Shown here: positions 8,251 through 16,493 of the stretch, piece after piece
Position numbering within the stretch: the stretch's first letter is position 1
Layout: each line of letters opens with the position of its first letter
NCBI RefSeq assembly: GCF_042677145.1
Contig: NZ_JBHTIT010000001.1
Span: 1,364,001 to 1,428,000 of the forward strand
Length of the DNA stretch: 64,000 bases
Direction: 5' to 3'
DNA from: Perlucidibaca wandonensis
Lineage (GTDB): Bacteria; Pseudomonadota; Gammaproteobacteria; Pseudomonadales; Moraxellaceae
Notes under the pieces: model-generated
Database searches by the model: none
Seen by the model: the letters and a program-made list of their open reading frames with translations, nothing else
What the model was told of the DNA's origin: nothing
Translations under genes and position numbers: made by a program

Positions 8251-10275
8251 CTAAACCGGTGTCACCTGCGACTCATTGTATGGCAGGTCTAGTTCGGCCT
8301 CAAAGGCAGCAATCGACATGGCATCCTCGGGGCGCTCATCCAGGCAGCCAGAATTATCTTCAGCCGCGAAGTCAGGCTTATAGCCGTGGATGCTCAACAG
8401 CAGCAATTGCTTCAGGCCGATGGTGTCGCGCATTAAAGCCAACTCTTCTATTTCCGCAAACAAAGCCTCGATGCGTGACAGCGGGTAAAAGCGCTCATGT
8501 GCCTTGTAAATAAGCGGATGGTCGGTGTGCTCAATTCCCTCATCGCTAATGAGCAGCTCCTCATAAAGCTTCTCGCCAGGGCGAAGGCCAGTAAACACAA
8601 CTTCAATATCGCCATCGGGCTGTGAAACAGTACGCTCGCTAAGGCCAGAAAGTCGGATCATCTGCCGTGCTAAGTCTAAGATGCGTACGGACTCGCCCAT
8701 CTCCAGCAAAAACACCTCGCCGCCTTTGGCCATGCCGCCGGCCTGAATCACCAGCTGCGCAGCCTCAGGAATAGTCATGAAGTAGCGGGTAATATCTGGG
8801 TGAGTCAGTGTGATCGGACCACCCTGGCTGATCTGTTTACGAAATAGCGGCACGACTGAACCTGAGCTGCCGAGCACATTGCCAAAGCGCACCATGGCGT
8901 AACAAGTACCCAAGGTGCCAGGCACTATCGGCTCGGCGGCCAAGGCCTGTAGCACCAGCTCAGACAAGCGCTTAGAGGCACCCATCACATTGGTCGGGCG
9001 CACGGCTTTATCGGTGCTCACCAGCACAAATGTCTCAACGCCAGCATCGCGTGCGGCCACTGCCGTGTGGTAGGTGCCCAGACTATTATTAATCACGCCT
9101 TCAAACGGGTTGGCCTCAACCAAGGGCACATGTTTGTATGCTGCAGCGTGGTAGACCGTCTCCACGTGGTGATGGCGCATCAGTCGTTCTAAGCGGGCTT
9201 GGTCCATGACACTGCCGAGTATCGGCACCAGTGTGGCATCGGGAAAGCTGGCACGAAGTTCGCGCTCGATGCTGTAGAGGCCAAACTCGCTGTGATCAAA
9301 CAGGACGAGAGTATCTGGGCGGGCGGTGAGCAGCTGACGGCATAACTCAGAGCCAATAGAGCCTGCCGCGCCTGTTACGAGCACCGTGCGGTCGGCGACG
9401 TGGTGACGAAACAACGCTAAATCTGGCGGCACAGCATCGCGCCCGAGCAAGTCGAGGATGTCGATGTCTTGCACATCATTAAGCGAGATATCGCCAGACA
9501 TCACACGGTCAAGGCCGGGCAACATACGAATGTGTATGTCGCGCTCGCCAGAGGCTTTCTGCAAGCTATCGATAATATCGCGACGGCGAGAGCGGCTCAC
9601 CGAAGGCATGGCAACAATGACTTCGTCGATATCTAAGCGCTCTATAAAGCGCTGAGCTTGGCGGCCCGACCACACCGGCAAGCCGTTGATGCGGGTGCCA
9701 ATGAGCTCTGGGTCGTCGTCGAAAAAGCCAGTGAGGCGGTACTGCGCCATGCCAGCGGCAGCGGCCATGATTTGGCGACCGGCTTGGCCAGCACCGAAAA
9801 CGGCGAGATTAGTGTGCTGCTCACGGCGTTTGAGCAAAACAAAAAGCACAGTGCGAATGAGTGCGCGGCTGACCCAGAAGTGCAGCATGAGCAAGGCGCC
9901 GGTGATGATGATGACGCTGCGCGGCAAGGTGTGGGTGATGCCAGCGCTAGCGGCTACCCAGAGCAGCATTGCCCAACTAATGCTGGCAAATAGTGCTGAT
10001 TGCAAATAATGCTCATCGAAGGCACGCACCACGGCGCTATACACACGAGTGAACAAGGCGCAGACGATCATGAGGATGATCATGAGCGGGATGTCGAGCA
10101 TCTGCGCTTTGCTGGGTAGGTCTAGCTCGCCCATGCGCACACTGAGTGCCAGCGTGAACAACACTGGCAACATAAAAATGTCGATCAGTAGCAGCACAAT
10201 CTGCTTGGCGCGGCGCGGCGCTTGGTGCAGCCAGCTTAGCCAGTCGTGTTTAGGAGCAGGCTTGGATTTAGGCAT
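8251..10275 (-). CDS. WbpM/CapD-type UDP-GlcNAc 4,6-dehydratase
   Basis: This is a long membrane-anchored nucleotide-sugar dehydratase that converts UDP-GlcNAc to the 4-keto-6-deoxy sugar, the first step to QuiNAc or FucNAc. The N-terminal 150 residues hold about four hydrophobic helices. A first Rossmann-like domain (AVFGAGQAGRQI) follows, then the catalytic short-chain dehydrogenase domain with VTGAAGSIGSELCRQL and VSTDKAVRPTNVMGASKR, in which methionine replaces the usual tyrosine as in the WbpM/PglF family. ATG at 10275 is preferred to an in-frame GTG two codons upstream. It lies 20 bases after the PglC-like gene, and the two products are expected to act in sequence. Confidence 0.93.
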   Translation of the reverse strand: MPKSKPAPKHDWLSWLHQAPRRAKQIVLLLIDIFMLPVLFTLALSVRMGELDLPSKAQMLDIPLMIILMIVCALFTRVYSAVVRAFDEHYLQSALFASISWAMLLWVAASAGITHTLPRSVIIITGALLMLHFWVSRALIRTVLFVLLKRREQHTNLAVFGAGQAGRQIMAAAAGMAQYRLTGFFDDDPELIGTRINGLPVWSGRQAQRFIERLDIDEVIVAMPSVSRSRRRDIIDSLQKASGERDIHIRMLPGLDRVMSGDISLNDVQDIDILDLLGRDAVPPDLALFRHHVADRTVLVTGAAGSIGSELCRQLLTARPDTLVLFDHSEFGLYSIERELRASFPDATLVPILGSVMDQARLERLMRHHHVETVYHAAAYKHVPLVEANPFEGVINNSLGTYHTAVAARDAGVETFVLVSTDKAVRPTNVMGASKRLSELVLQALAAEPIVPGTLGTCYAMVRFGNVLGSSGSVVPLFRKQISQGGPITLTHPDITRYFMTIPEAAQLVIQAGGMAKGGEVFLLEMGESVRILDLARQMIRLSGLSERTVSQPDGDIEVVFTGLRPGEKLYEELLISDEGIEHTDHPLIYKAHERFYPLSRIEALFAEIEELALMRDTIGLKQLLLLSIHGYKPDFAAEDNSGCLDERPEDAMSIAAFEAELDLPYNESQVTPV

Positions 10276-10295
10276 TGGCACTCACCCACAAGTGA

Positions 10296-10844
10296 CTATT
10301 TACGCACACGATCCCCGCTCCCCTTGCCTGTCAAGGTTTGCAGTATATAGCGGAAGTAGTTGTTGACCGAGAGCTCAGCCAGCATTTGTGCATCAGTTTC
10401 GGCCAGCAAGCGTGGCGTAGACATATCGATGTCGTTGACTTGTGCCAAGCCGGTGATGCCTGGGCGTGCAGCAAACACACCACGGCTCTCGCGCTCGGCG
10501 GTAAGCTCAGTTTGATTAAACAAGCCAGGGCGCGGGCCAACTAAGCTCATGTCGCCGGTTAATACATTCCACAACTGTGGCAGCTCGTCGAGCTTAGTCT
10601 TGCGCAAAAAGCCGCCAAGCTTGGTGATGCTAGCGGATGAAGCTAAATGACTGGCGACAGAGGCGGTATCTACCGACATGGTGCGGAATTTCACTAGCGT
10701 AAAAGGCTTTTGGTTACGGCCTACGCGCTCTTGGCGAAATATGGGTGAGCCAGTGTCGAATAGGCCAATGAGGTAAATAATTAACAGCACGGGGAAGCCA
10801 AATACCAAACCAGCTAGTGAAAAAATAAAATCAAGTAAGCGCAT
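10296..10844 (-). CDS. PglC-like monotopic sugar-phosphate transferase
   Basis: The protein transfers a sugar phosphate from a UDP-sugar to undecaprenyl phosphate, starting each repeat unit at the inner face of the membrane. The 182-residue protein is the minimal form of the bacterial sugar transferase family (PF02397). It has one N-terminal re-entrant helix (LDFIFSLAGLVFGFPVLLII), then VGRNQKPFTLVKFRTM, the catalytic TKLDELPQLWNVLTGDMSLVGPRPG block, and ARPGITGLAQVN. Its neighbours are a WbpM-type dehydratase and a WbpV-like reductase, so UDP-QuiNAc or UDP-FucNAc is the likely donor (inference). Confidence 0.93.
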   Translation of the reverse strand: MRLLDFIFSLAGLVFGFPVLLIIYLIGLFDTGSPIFRQERVGRNQKPFTLVKFRTMSVDTASVASHLASSASITKLGGFLRKTKLDELPQLWNVLTGDMSLVGPRPGLFNQTELTAERESRGVFAARPGITGLAQVNDIDMSTPRLLAETDAQMLAELSVNNYFRYILQTLTGKGSGDRVRK

Positions 10845-10847
10845 GAA

Positions 10848-11798
10848 TTAAAATCCATTAGTTAATTTTTTGAAGTTTTTTGCTGCTAATGTAAACCCAT
10901 GCTCAACTGAAAATGGTGGTTTCCAGTCAAGCGAATTTTTTGTGTGAGTAATATCTAACTGGAGAGAACCTGTCAGTCTATCAATAATATCATTCTTATT
11001 AATTAACTTGCCCGCCAATTTAAAGAACCAAACAGGCACAGGCAAAGCTAAGTTTTTCCTAGATTGTACTTTTGCCATTAAAGAAACCATTTCAGCCGTT
11101 GATAGATCATTATCATCGGAGACTAATAATATTTGATTTGCTGCTTTAGGACACTCAATACACACTTTAATTAGATCAGCCAAGTTATAAACAGATACTA
11201 AACTACGCTTGTTGCATTTTATCGCTCTAAACGGCAATGGAAAACCTTTGCCTACAAAACGCATTAGTGAGCCAAAGTTTGATTTAACACCTTCACCGTA
11301 AACAAGGGGCGGCCTAATAATCACTATTTCCATCCCAGTCTCTTTACCTAGCGTTAATAACTGCTGTTCAGCTTCGGCTTTAGATATACCGTACGGATCT
11401 TCAGGTCTTGGGGTATCTAGTGCTGTATAAGGGTTTTGGTTAGTCGTACCTTCACCATTAACTTTAATGGAGCTTAAAAATATAAAGCGCTTAACACCAG
11501 CTTGTACTGCTTGCTTAGCTAAATTAAGTGTTCCATGAGTATTTATGGCTCTAAATTCATTAAGTGGATCAGTAGCTTTATCATCCATAACATGGACTCT
11601 TGCAGCGCAATGAACAACTACATCAACATTTTCTAATGCATCAGCGTAAGTAGATGTTGAATCAAGATTATGGTTGAAAAAGTTACCTAAATTTGACGGC
11701 TTTCTTCCTAGTAAATTTACGTGATAGTTTCCTTGCAACAGCTCAGCTAAATGATTACCAACAAAACCTGAGTAACCAGTGATCAATAAGCGCTTCAC
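10848..11798 (-). CDS. NAD-dependent epimerase/reductase, WbpV-like
   Basis: This 316-residue extended short-chain dehydrogenase starts with the Rossmann motif ITGYSGFVGNHLAELL and carries the catalytic YGISKAEAEQ (YxxxK) with an upstream serine in FLSSIKVNGEG. The family includes 4-keto reductases that finish UDP-QuiNAc or UDP-FucNAc after the WbpM step, and the position next to a WbpM-type dehydratase and a PglC-like transferase supports that role. A UDP-hexose 4-epimerase is the alternative. Base composition drops sharply to AT-rich from this gene on, unlike the two genes to its left. The start overlaps the preceding glycosyltransferase stop by four bases. Confidence 0.85.
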   Translation of the reverse strand: MKRLLITGYSGFVGNHLAELLQGNYHVNLLGRKPSNLGNFFNHNLDSTSTYADALENVDVVVHCAARVHVMDDKATDPLNEFRAINTHGTLNLAKQAVQAGVKRFIFLSSIKVNGEGTTNQNPYTALDTPRPEDPYGISKAEAEQQLLTLGKETGMEIVIIRPPLVYGEGVKSNFGSLMRFVGKGFPLPFRAIKCNKRSLVSVYNLADLIKVCIECPKAANQILLVSDDNDLSTAEMVSLMAKVQSRKNLALPVPVWFFKLAGKLINKNDIIDRLTGSLQLDITHTKNSLDWKPPFSVEHGFTLAAKNFKKLTNGF

Positions 11799-12964
11799 TT
11801 TTTATCACCATAACTAATAATTGATTTTGCCATTTCTATCATAATATTTTTACGTGTGTACTTCTTAATAAAACCATCTCGATTCGTTTGCCCAAGCTTC
11901 AAAGTAGCAAGTGATGCGACCGCTTGCTGCTTGTTGCTTGGATAAAACACCTCAGCGTTATCAACCTCTAAATTTATAAATTCAGCAGCGTAACCGCTTA
12001 CCCCAGCTAAAATTGGCTTACCCATAGCTGCGTATTCGAATATTTTTGAAGGTAGAACTTTTTCAAATGCAGGGTAATCGTTTAAATGTAAAAATAGAAT
12101 ATCGGCACTTAAATACTCTTTGATTAATTGCTCACGGCTTACTGGCGGGTGAAAAGAAATATTAGCAACCCCTTTACTAGCCTCAACCAGCGCGGATTTT
12201 CTACCTCCATCACCAATTACTTTAAACTGATATTTCGGGCCAACTCGCCTAGCTAACTCAGGTATTATTTTACTTAACCCCTGACCTTCACCGATATTCC
12301 CTGCGTATAATACTGTAAACGTGTTTGGCTTGCTTAACTCTAATTCAATTGGCGATTCAGTGTGTAAAAACTCTTTATCAATACCGTTTGTAAACCATGA
12401 ATAGCTTGCATTTTTAAATCGATTAACAAAATATCCTTCAAATCCTTTTGATACTAGGTTAATATGACTTCCCGCTGAAAATGTATAGTTTTCTACTAAT
12501 GTCAAAATAGGTTTTAGTAAAAAAGCTACTTTGGGGTTTAACACATCTTTTAGCGTATCAACAAAAATATCGCGTACATCTAAATAAAGAGGCGCATTAA
12601 TTCGCTTTGCAATTCTCGCCCCTAAAAAAGCGGTAAATAAACGAGAACTTGTTGCAAAGACTAAATCATACTTTTTACCACAGACAAGTTTGTTAGCCTG
12701 CTTATAAAAAGCAGCAAAAGACTTAATTTGATCAAGCATGCCACTGTTATGCGAAGGTAAAGCAATTCGCCTAACAGTTACATTATCAGTTTGCTCTAAC
12801 TCCTGCGCTTCAGCTTCAAAGCTAGCATACCGGTTTGGTAAAGTTGTAATAACTTCAATTTCAACATCGGAGTTATTTTTTAGCTGCTCTATTAAAGCTG
12901 TAGTTCTAAATGAGCCTGCACACAAATCGGGAGCGTAATAAAATGAGAGCACTAATACTTTCAA
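11795..12964 (-). CDS. Glycosyltransferase family 4 (WbuB-like)
   Basis: This is a retaining GT-B glycosyltransferase of 389 residues, probably acting on the lipid-linked glycan at the cytoplasmic face. It shows the N-terminal LSFYYAPDLCAGSFRTTAL typical of WbuB/WcaI-like GT4 enzymes, a mid-protein VLYAGNIGEGQGLSKIIPEL donor-domain start, and the acidic PSKIFEYAAMGKPILAGVSG motif that binds the nucleotide sugar. WbuB-type enzymes often transfer FucNAc or similar amino sugars, which fits the adjacent reductase, but donor and acceptor are inferred only from context. Confidence 0.85.
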   Translation of the reverse strand: MKVLVLSFYYAPDLCAGSFRTTALIEQLKNNSDVEIEVITTLPNRYASFEAEAQELEQTDNVTVRRIALPSHNSGMLDQIKSFAAFYKQANKLVCGKKYDLVFATSSRLFTAFLGARIAKRINAPLYLDVRDIFVDTLKDVLNPKVAFLLKPILTLVENYTFSAGSHINLVSKGFEGYFVNRFKNASYSWFTNGIDKEFLHTESPIELELSKPNTFTVLYAGNIGEGQGLSKIIPELARRVGPKYQFKVIGDGGRKSALVEASKGVANISFHPPVSREQLIKEYLSADILFLHLNDYPAFEKVLPSKIFEYAAMGKPILAGVSGYAAEFINLEVDNAEVFYPSNKQQAVASLATLKLGQTNRDGFIKKYTRKNIMIEMAKSIISYGDKK

Positions 12965-12966
12965 AG

Positions 12967-14598
12967 CTATTCCTTTTGAATTTTTATTTCTGTAATCAAT
13001 TGACCATTATTAAATGGTATAACTATTTTTTTGTTTGGAATGGTTGTACCAAACTCTGGATGCCACGTACTATCTTCAATAAAGTAAGCATGTGAACTCA
13101 CTAAAATAACTTTGCTTTTACATGCAAGACTTAACTCTAAACATGTTTGATTAACTTGCTTAAGATCTACATCTGGATGAACATGTAAATTAAACTCAGC
13201 TGCTGCTTTAGCAGATAAGTCATCAATAATAATGCAAGTATCGGTTAACGCACTTATTGTTCGTGTGTGAGTCACTTTTTGCTTTAGTCGTTTATAACCA
13301 TCGTGACATGCTGAAAGTACAACGTTACCTGAACTTTCCTCTGCTTTAATTAGGCAACTATAAGCTCTACGAGCAACACGAAAACCAGACCAAACCTCTG
13401 AAGAACTTTGCCCATCAACAACTACTGTATTATGGGCTGGAGTTTCACGCTGTCTTAATCGCTCTTTACTAATTCCATAAAGTGAAGTACCTGAATTAAC
13501 AAAAACACGTTGAGTACTAACTGACATTTCAAAACTTAAAGTGTCAGCATGAGCATGCCCAGGTAGATAATCGGGCCCAACGTTTGCGTGGTCAAATAAA
13601 AGAGTGTAAGTGTCATTCTGCACCCGACTATAGCCACTGCCATGATTAGTAGTAAGTATATTTAATGGCACTTGATAATCAATACCTAGTTTACTTGCAT
13701 AGGAAAAAATTTCAGCAGGACTTGCTGCGATACCTATAGCCGCATCATTAAAAAAGCTGATTTCACCATCAGGGTGAATCATTGTCTTAAGCCAACAAAG
13801 TGCTTTTTTAGCCACTAATTCCCAGTTATTTAAGCGATCTAATAAATTTACATTTTGACTCGTTTTTGCTAAATCAATTAGTTCAAGTAAATCCAAAAGT
13901 AGAATTTCATGGTACATTGGAGACAATTCAAAATGAGCGCCATCAGCTAAAAATTGTTCGTCAATTTCTCTATCTAATATCTTTAAACCTAAATTTAAAA
14001 AACCTTCGGACTCTTCACCTAGTAAGTAAGCACCTGCAAAAGTCAAAGCTTTACCGTTAGCAAATAGGTGATTACCTAAAATATGGTATTCAAGTTGCTG
14101 AGATAGTGCACTAGCCTGCTGTGCAATACTATTTAAATACCTTTGCTCAACACCCTTCTTCTTACTAAACCATTTAACCCAGTTTACCAACCTTAGTGAT
14201 AGCGGGTATGGCTCCCAGCCATTTCCAAAACAAGGTGGGTTTTCTTCAATCCAACGATTAATAAAAGAATAGTGTATAGACTCTCGCTCCTGATAAGTAA
14301 CGGAGCTTAGATCATCGAAGTAATGTAGATTATACAACCAAAGCTTTTCTTGGCCAGTATCATTCCAAATTTCACTAGAGTTAACTACGCCATCTAAAGA
14401 TAAAAAATTGACACGACCATATTCAAAAATACTTTGCTCATATAAGCTAGGGCCATTCCAGCCCCATACATAATTAGATAAAAAAGTTTTGGTAGGTATA
14501 ACTTCAGTTTTTTTAATTCGATAATAAAGTCGAAACCAGAGTTGCTCAAACTTTAATGGCTTGATAGTATTATAGAGCTTAAAAAAATAATTTAACAA
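12967..14598 (-). CDS. Heparinase II/III family protein
   Basis: The 543-residue protein has an N-terminal alpha-helical toroid (LHYFDDLSS, WIEENPPCFGNGWEPYPLSLRLVNWVKW, GNHLFANGKAL) followed by a beta-rich heparinase II/III C-terminal domain (PGHAHADTLSFEMS, TPAHNTVVVDGQSSSEVW). Family members cleave uronic-acid-containing polysaccharides by beta-elimination. No signal peptide is evident at the N-terminus (MLNYFFKLYNTIKPLKFEQLW), which is odd for a secreted lyase but common in copies inside polysaccharide biosynthesis loci. It may trim or proofread the uronate-containing glycan. It sits between the GT4 gene (2-base gap) and the amidotransferase gene. Confidence 0.82.
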   Translation of the reverse strand: MLNYFFKLYNTIKPLKFEQLWFRLYYRIKKTEVIPTKTFLSNYVWGWNGPSLYEQSIFEYGRVNFLSLDGVVNSSEIWNDTGQEKLWLYNLHYFDDLSSVTYQERESIHYSFINRWIEENPPCFGNGWEPYPLSLRLVNWVKWFSKKKGVEQRYLNSIAQQASALSQQLEYHILGNHLFANGKALTFAGAYLLGEESEGFLNLGLKILDREIDEQFLADGAHFELSPMYHEILLLDLLELIDLAKTSQNVNLLDRLNNWELVAKKALCWLKTMIHPDGEISFFNDAAIGIAASPAEIFSYASKLGIDYQVPLNILTTNHGSGYSRVQNDTYTLLFDHANVGPDYLPGHAHADTLSFEMSVSTQRVFVNSGTSLYGISKERLRQRETPAHNTVVVDGQSSSEVWSGFRVARRAYSCLIKAEESSGNVVLSACHDGYKRLKQKVTHTRTISALTDTCIIIDDLSAKAAAEFNLHVHPDVDLKQVNQTCLELSLACKSKVILVSSHAYFIEDSTWHPEFGTTIPNKKIVIPFNNGQLITEIKIQKE

Positions 14599-14650
14599 AA
14601 ATAGATCCTAAATTTTAATTTTGAAATATAAGAATGAAAGATAAAAATAA

Positions 14651-16489
14651 TTATAAACTGGATACCCAATACTTGAAGTATAAGATCTGCCAAATTTTAT
14701 AAGCATTATTGCTCTTTTGTGAGAAATGTTCATCTATTAATTTCAAAACGAATTTTTCATCGATAAACCGCTCAACTCCTAAGACCTCTTGCTTAAGCCT
14801 ATTCTGACCAATCTTGTCAATAAGAGTGTCTATAGGAGGGTTAAATCCTGTTTTTGATCGCTCTATTAAACTTTTGGGTAAAATACTTTTCAAAAAGTTT
14901 TTTAGTGGCTTTTTTGTGGCCTTTAAATCAATTAAATTTGCAGAATTAGAAGCGTATCCATGAGCAACTAGCGCTTCATCTAATAGTGGAACTCTTAATT
15001 CAATACTAGCTAACATACTAGCTTTATCGGATACCATTAAATTGTGCGCTAAAAACCCAGATCTGTCCATGTGCTGGCCCAACTTGACCTTATCGTTAAA
15101 ATCCCCTTCAAACTGTTTAATAATTTGAACTAATTTAGCACTATAATTTGCAAAAAGAAAACCTTCCTTTTCTTTAAATAGACTTTTTAGCTCTGTTCGA
15201 CTGAAATAACCAAGTAGTCGAGAATAGGCAACACCCCAATTATCCTCATCAGTATAAGAAACAAGTCTTTCAAATTTCTTATCTAGTTTTTTAGGGAATA
15301 CGTTAAACTTTAAAAAAAATTTCAACAACGGATTTAATAATTTAAAAAAGCTATGTTTATTTAAAATATGATATCTCGGGTAACCAGCAAAAGCTTCATC
15401 TCCCCCCATACCACTTAGCATAACTTTATAACCGCTCTCTTTAGCAGCCATTGAAAGCTGATAAGTGGCCCAAAATGTATAATCAGAAATAAGCTCCTCT
15501 GTATTCTCTGCTACAAATTTAACCTGACGAATTAAATCATCAACCCCGGTGTCGTCATCTGAAAACTTGTAAGATATTAATTTTTTATTGAGATATTCCG
15601 CGATTAGTTTAGAGTATTTCTTATCTATGTCGGCAGAACTATCCGCAGAATATTCAGCAAAAAAAAGATCGGCATCATTTGACATACTTGCCAATATACT
15701 CGAGTCAGCTCCACCACTAAAAAATACACCTAAAGGTACGTCGGCCATCAATTGATTTGAAATCGAATGGTTTAGCTTATTGGCAAATGAATTACTGTTA
15801 TTATACGCAGACAGCTTTTTATAAAGTTTTGTGACTTTGTTACCACTCGCAATATCAATAGTTAAAACATGCCCGGGCATTAATTTTTTTATATTTTTAT
15901 AGCCTGTAGCAGGCTCATATAAGAAACCTGTATTAAAAAATTCATAAATATCATTCTTGTCAAAACTAAGCTCATTATTTAGATATGGTTTAAGCCCTTT
16001 AATTTCAGAGCTTGCGAATATACCGAAATCATTACTAGAGATATAAACAGGCTTGATGCCTATTGCATCTCTTGCTAAGTGTATTTTATTATTTACTTTA
16101 TCCAAAATAATAATACAGAACATACCCTCAAGCATTGAAAATGATTCTAAACCATACTCAATATACAGCTGAAGTGCTACCTCGGTGTCAGAGCCACCTC
16201 TGAAGCTAATATTATTTGCCTTTAACTTAGATCTCAACTCATTGTGATTATAAATTTCACCATTAAAAATTATTGAATATCCGTTATCGTTATGCATTGG
16301 CTGACTTCCAGCATCAGACAGCTCAATAATACTCAAACGATTATGACCCAAGCCTATAAAACTATCACAATACTCTGTTTCATAAACTCCCGTTGAGTCA
16401 GGCCCCCTGTGAATAGTTAATTCGAGACTCTCTTGAATTTCTTTTGAAAAACTTTTTGATTTGCTATAAAAAAAACTTAATCCACACAT
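14651..16489 (-). CDS. asnB: Asparagine synthase-like glutamine amidotransferase
   Basis: The 612-residue protein has an N-terminal class II glutaminase with Cys2 as nucleophile after Met removal (MCGLSFFYS), then HRGPDSTG, GHNRLSIIELSDAGSQPM and FNGEIYNHNELR. A C-terminal ATP-pyrophosphatase domain with FFSGGADSSI follows. Start 16489 is chosen so that cysteine is residue 2; the upstream in-frame ATG would add seven residues. In O-antigen clusters such enzymes (WbpS-type) amidate uronic-acid carboxyl groups using glutamine. The nearby uronate-forming dehydrogenases make this more likely than free asparagine synthesis (inference). It lies four bases after the stop of the 16494-18242 gene. Confidence 0.93.
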   Translation of the reverse strand: MCGLSFFYSKSKSFSKEIQESLELTIHRGPDSTGVYETEYCDSFIGLGHNRLSIIELSDAGSQPMHNDNGYSIIFNGEIYNHNELRSKLKANNISFRGGSDTEVALQLYIEYGLESFSMLEGMFCIIILDKVNNKIHLARDAIGIKPVYISSNDFGIFASSEIKGLKPYLNNELSFDKNDIYEFFNTGFLYEPATGYKNIKKLMPGHVLTIDIASGNKVTKLYKKLSAYNNSNSFANKLNHSISNQLMADVPLGVFFSGGADSSILASMSNDADLFFAEYSADSSADIDKKYSKLIAEYLNKKLISYKFSDDDTGVDDLIRQVKFVAENTEELISDYTFWATYQLSMAAKESGYKVMLSGMGGDEAFAGYPRYHILNKHSFFKLLNPLLKFFLKFNVFPKKLDKKFERLVSYTDEDNWGVAYSRLLGYFSRTELKSLFKEKEGFLFANYSAKLVQIIKQFEGDFNDKVKLGQHMDRSGFLAHNLMVSDKASMLASIELRVPLLDEALVAHGYASNSANLIDLKATKKPLKNFLKSILPKSLIERSKTGFNPPIDTLIDKIGQNRLKQEVLGVERFIDEKFVLKLIDEHFSQKSNNAYKIWQILYFKYWVSSL

Positions 16490-16493
16490 ATAA

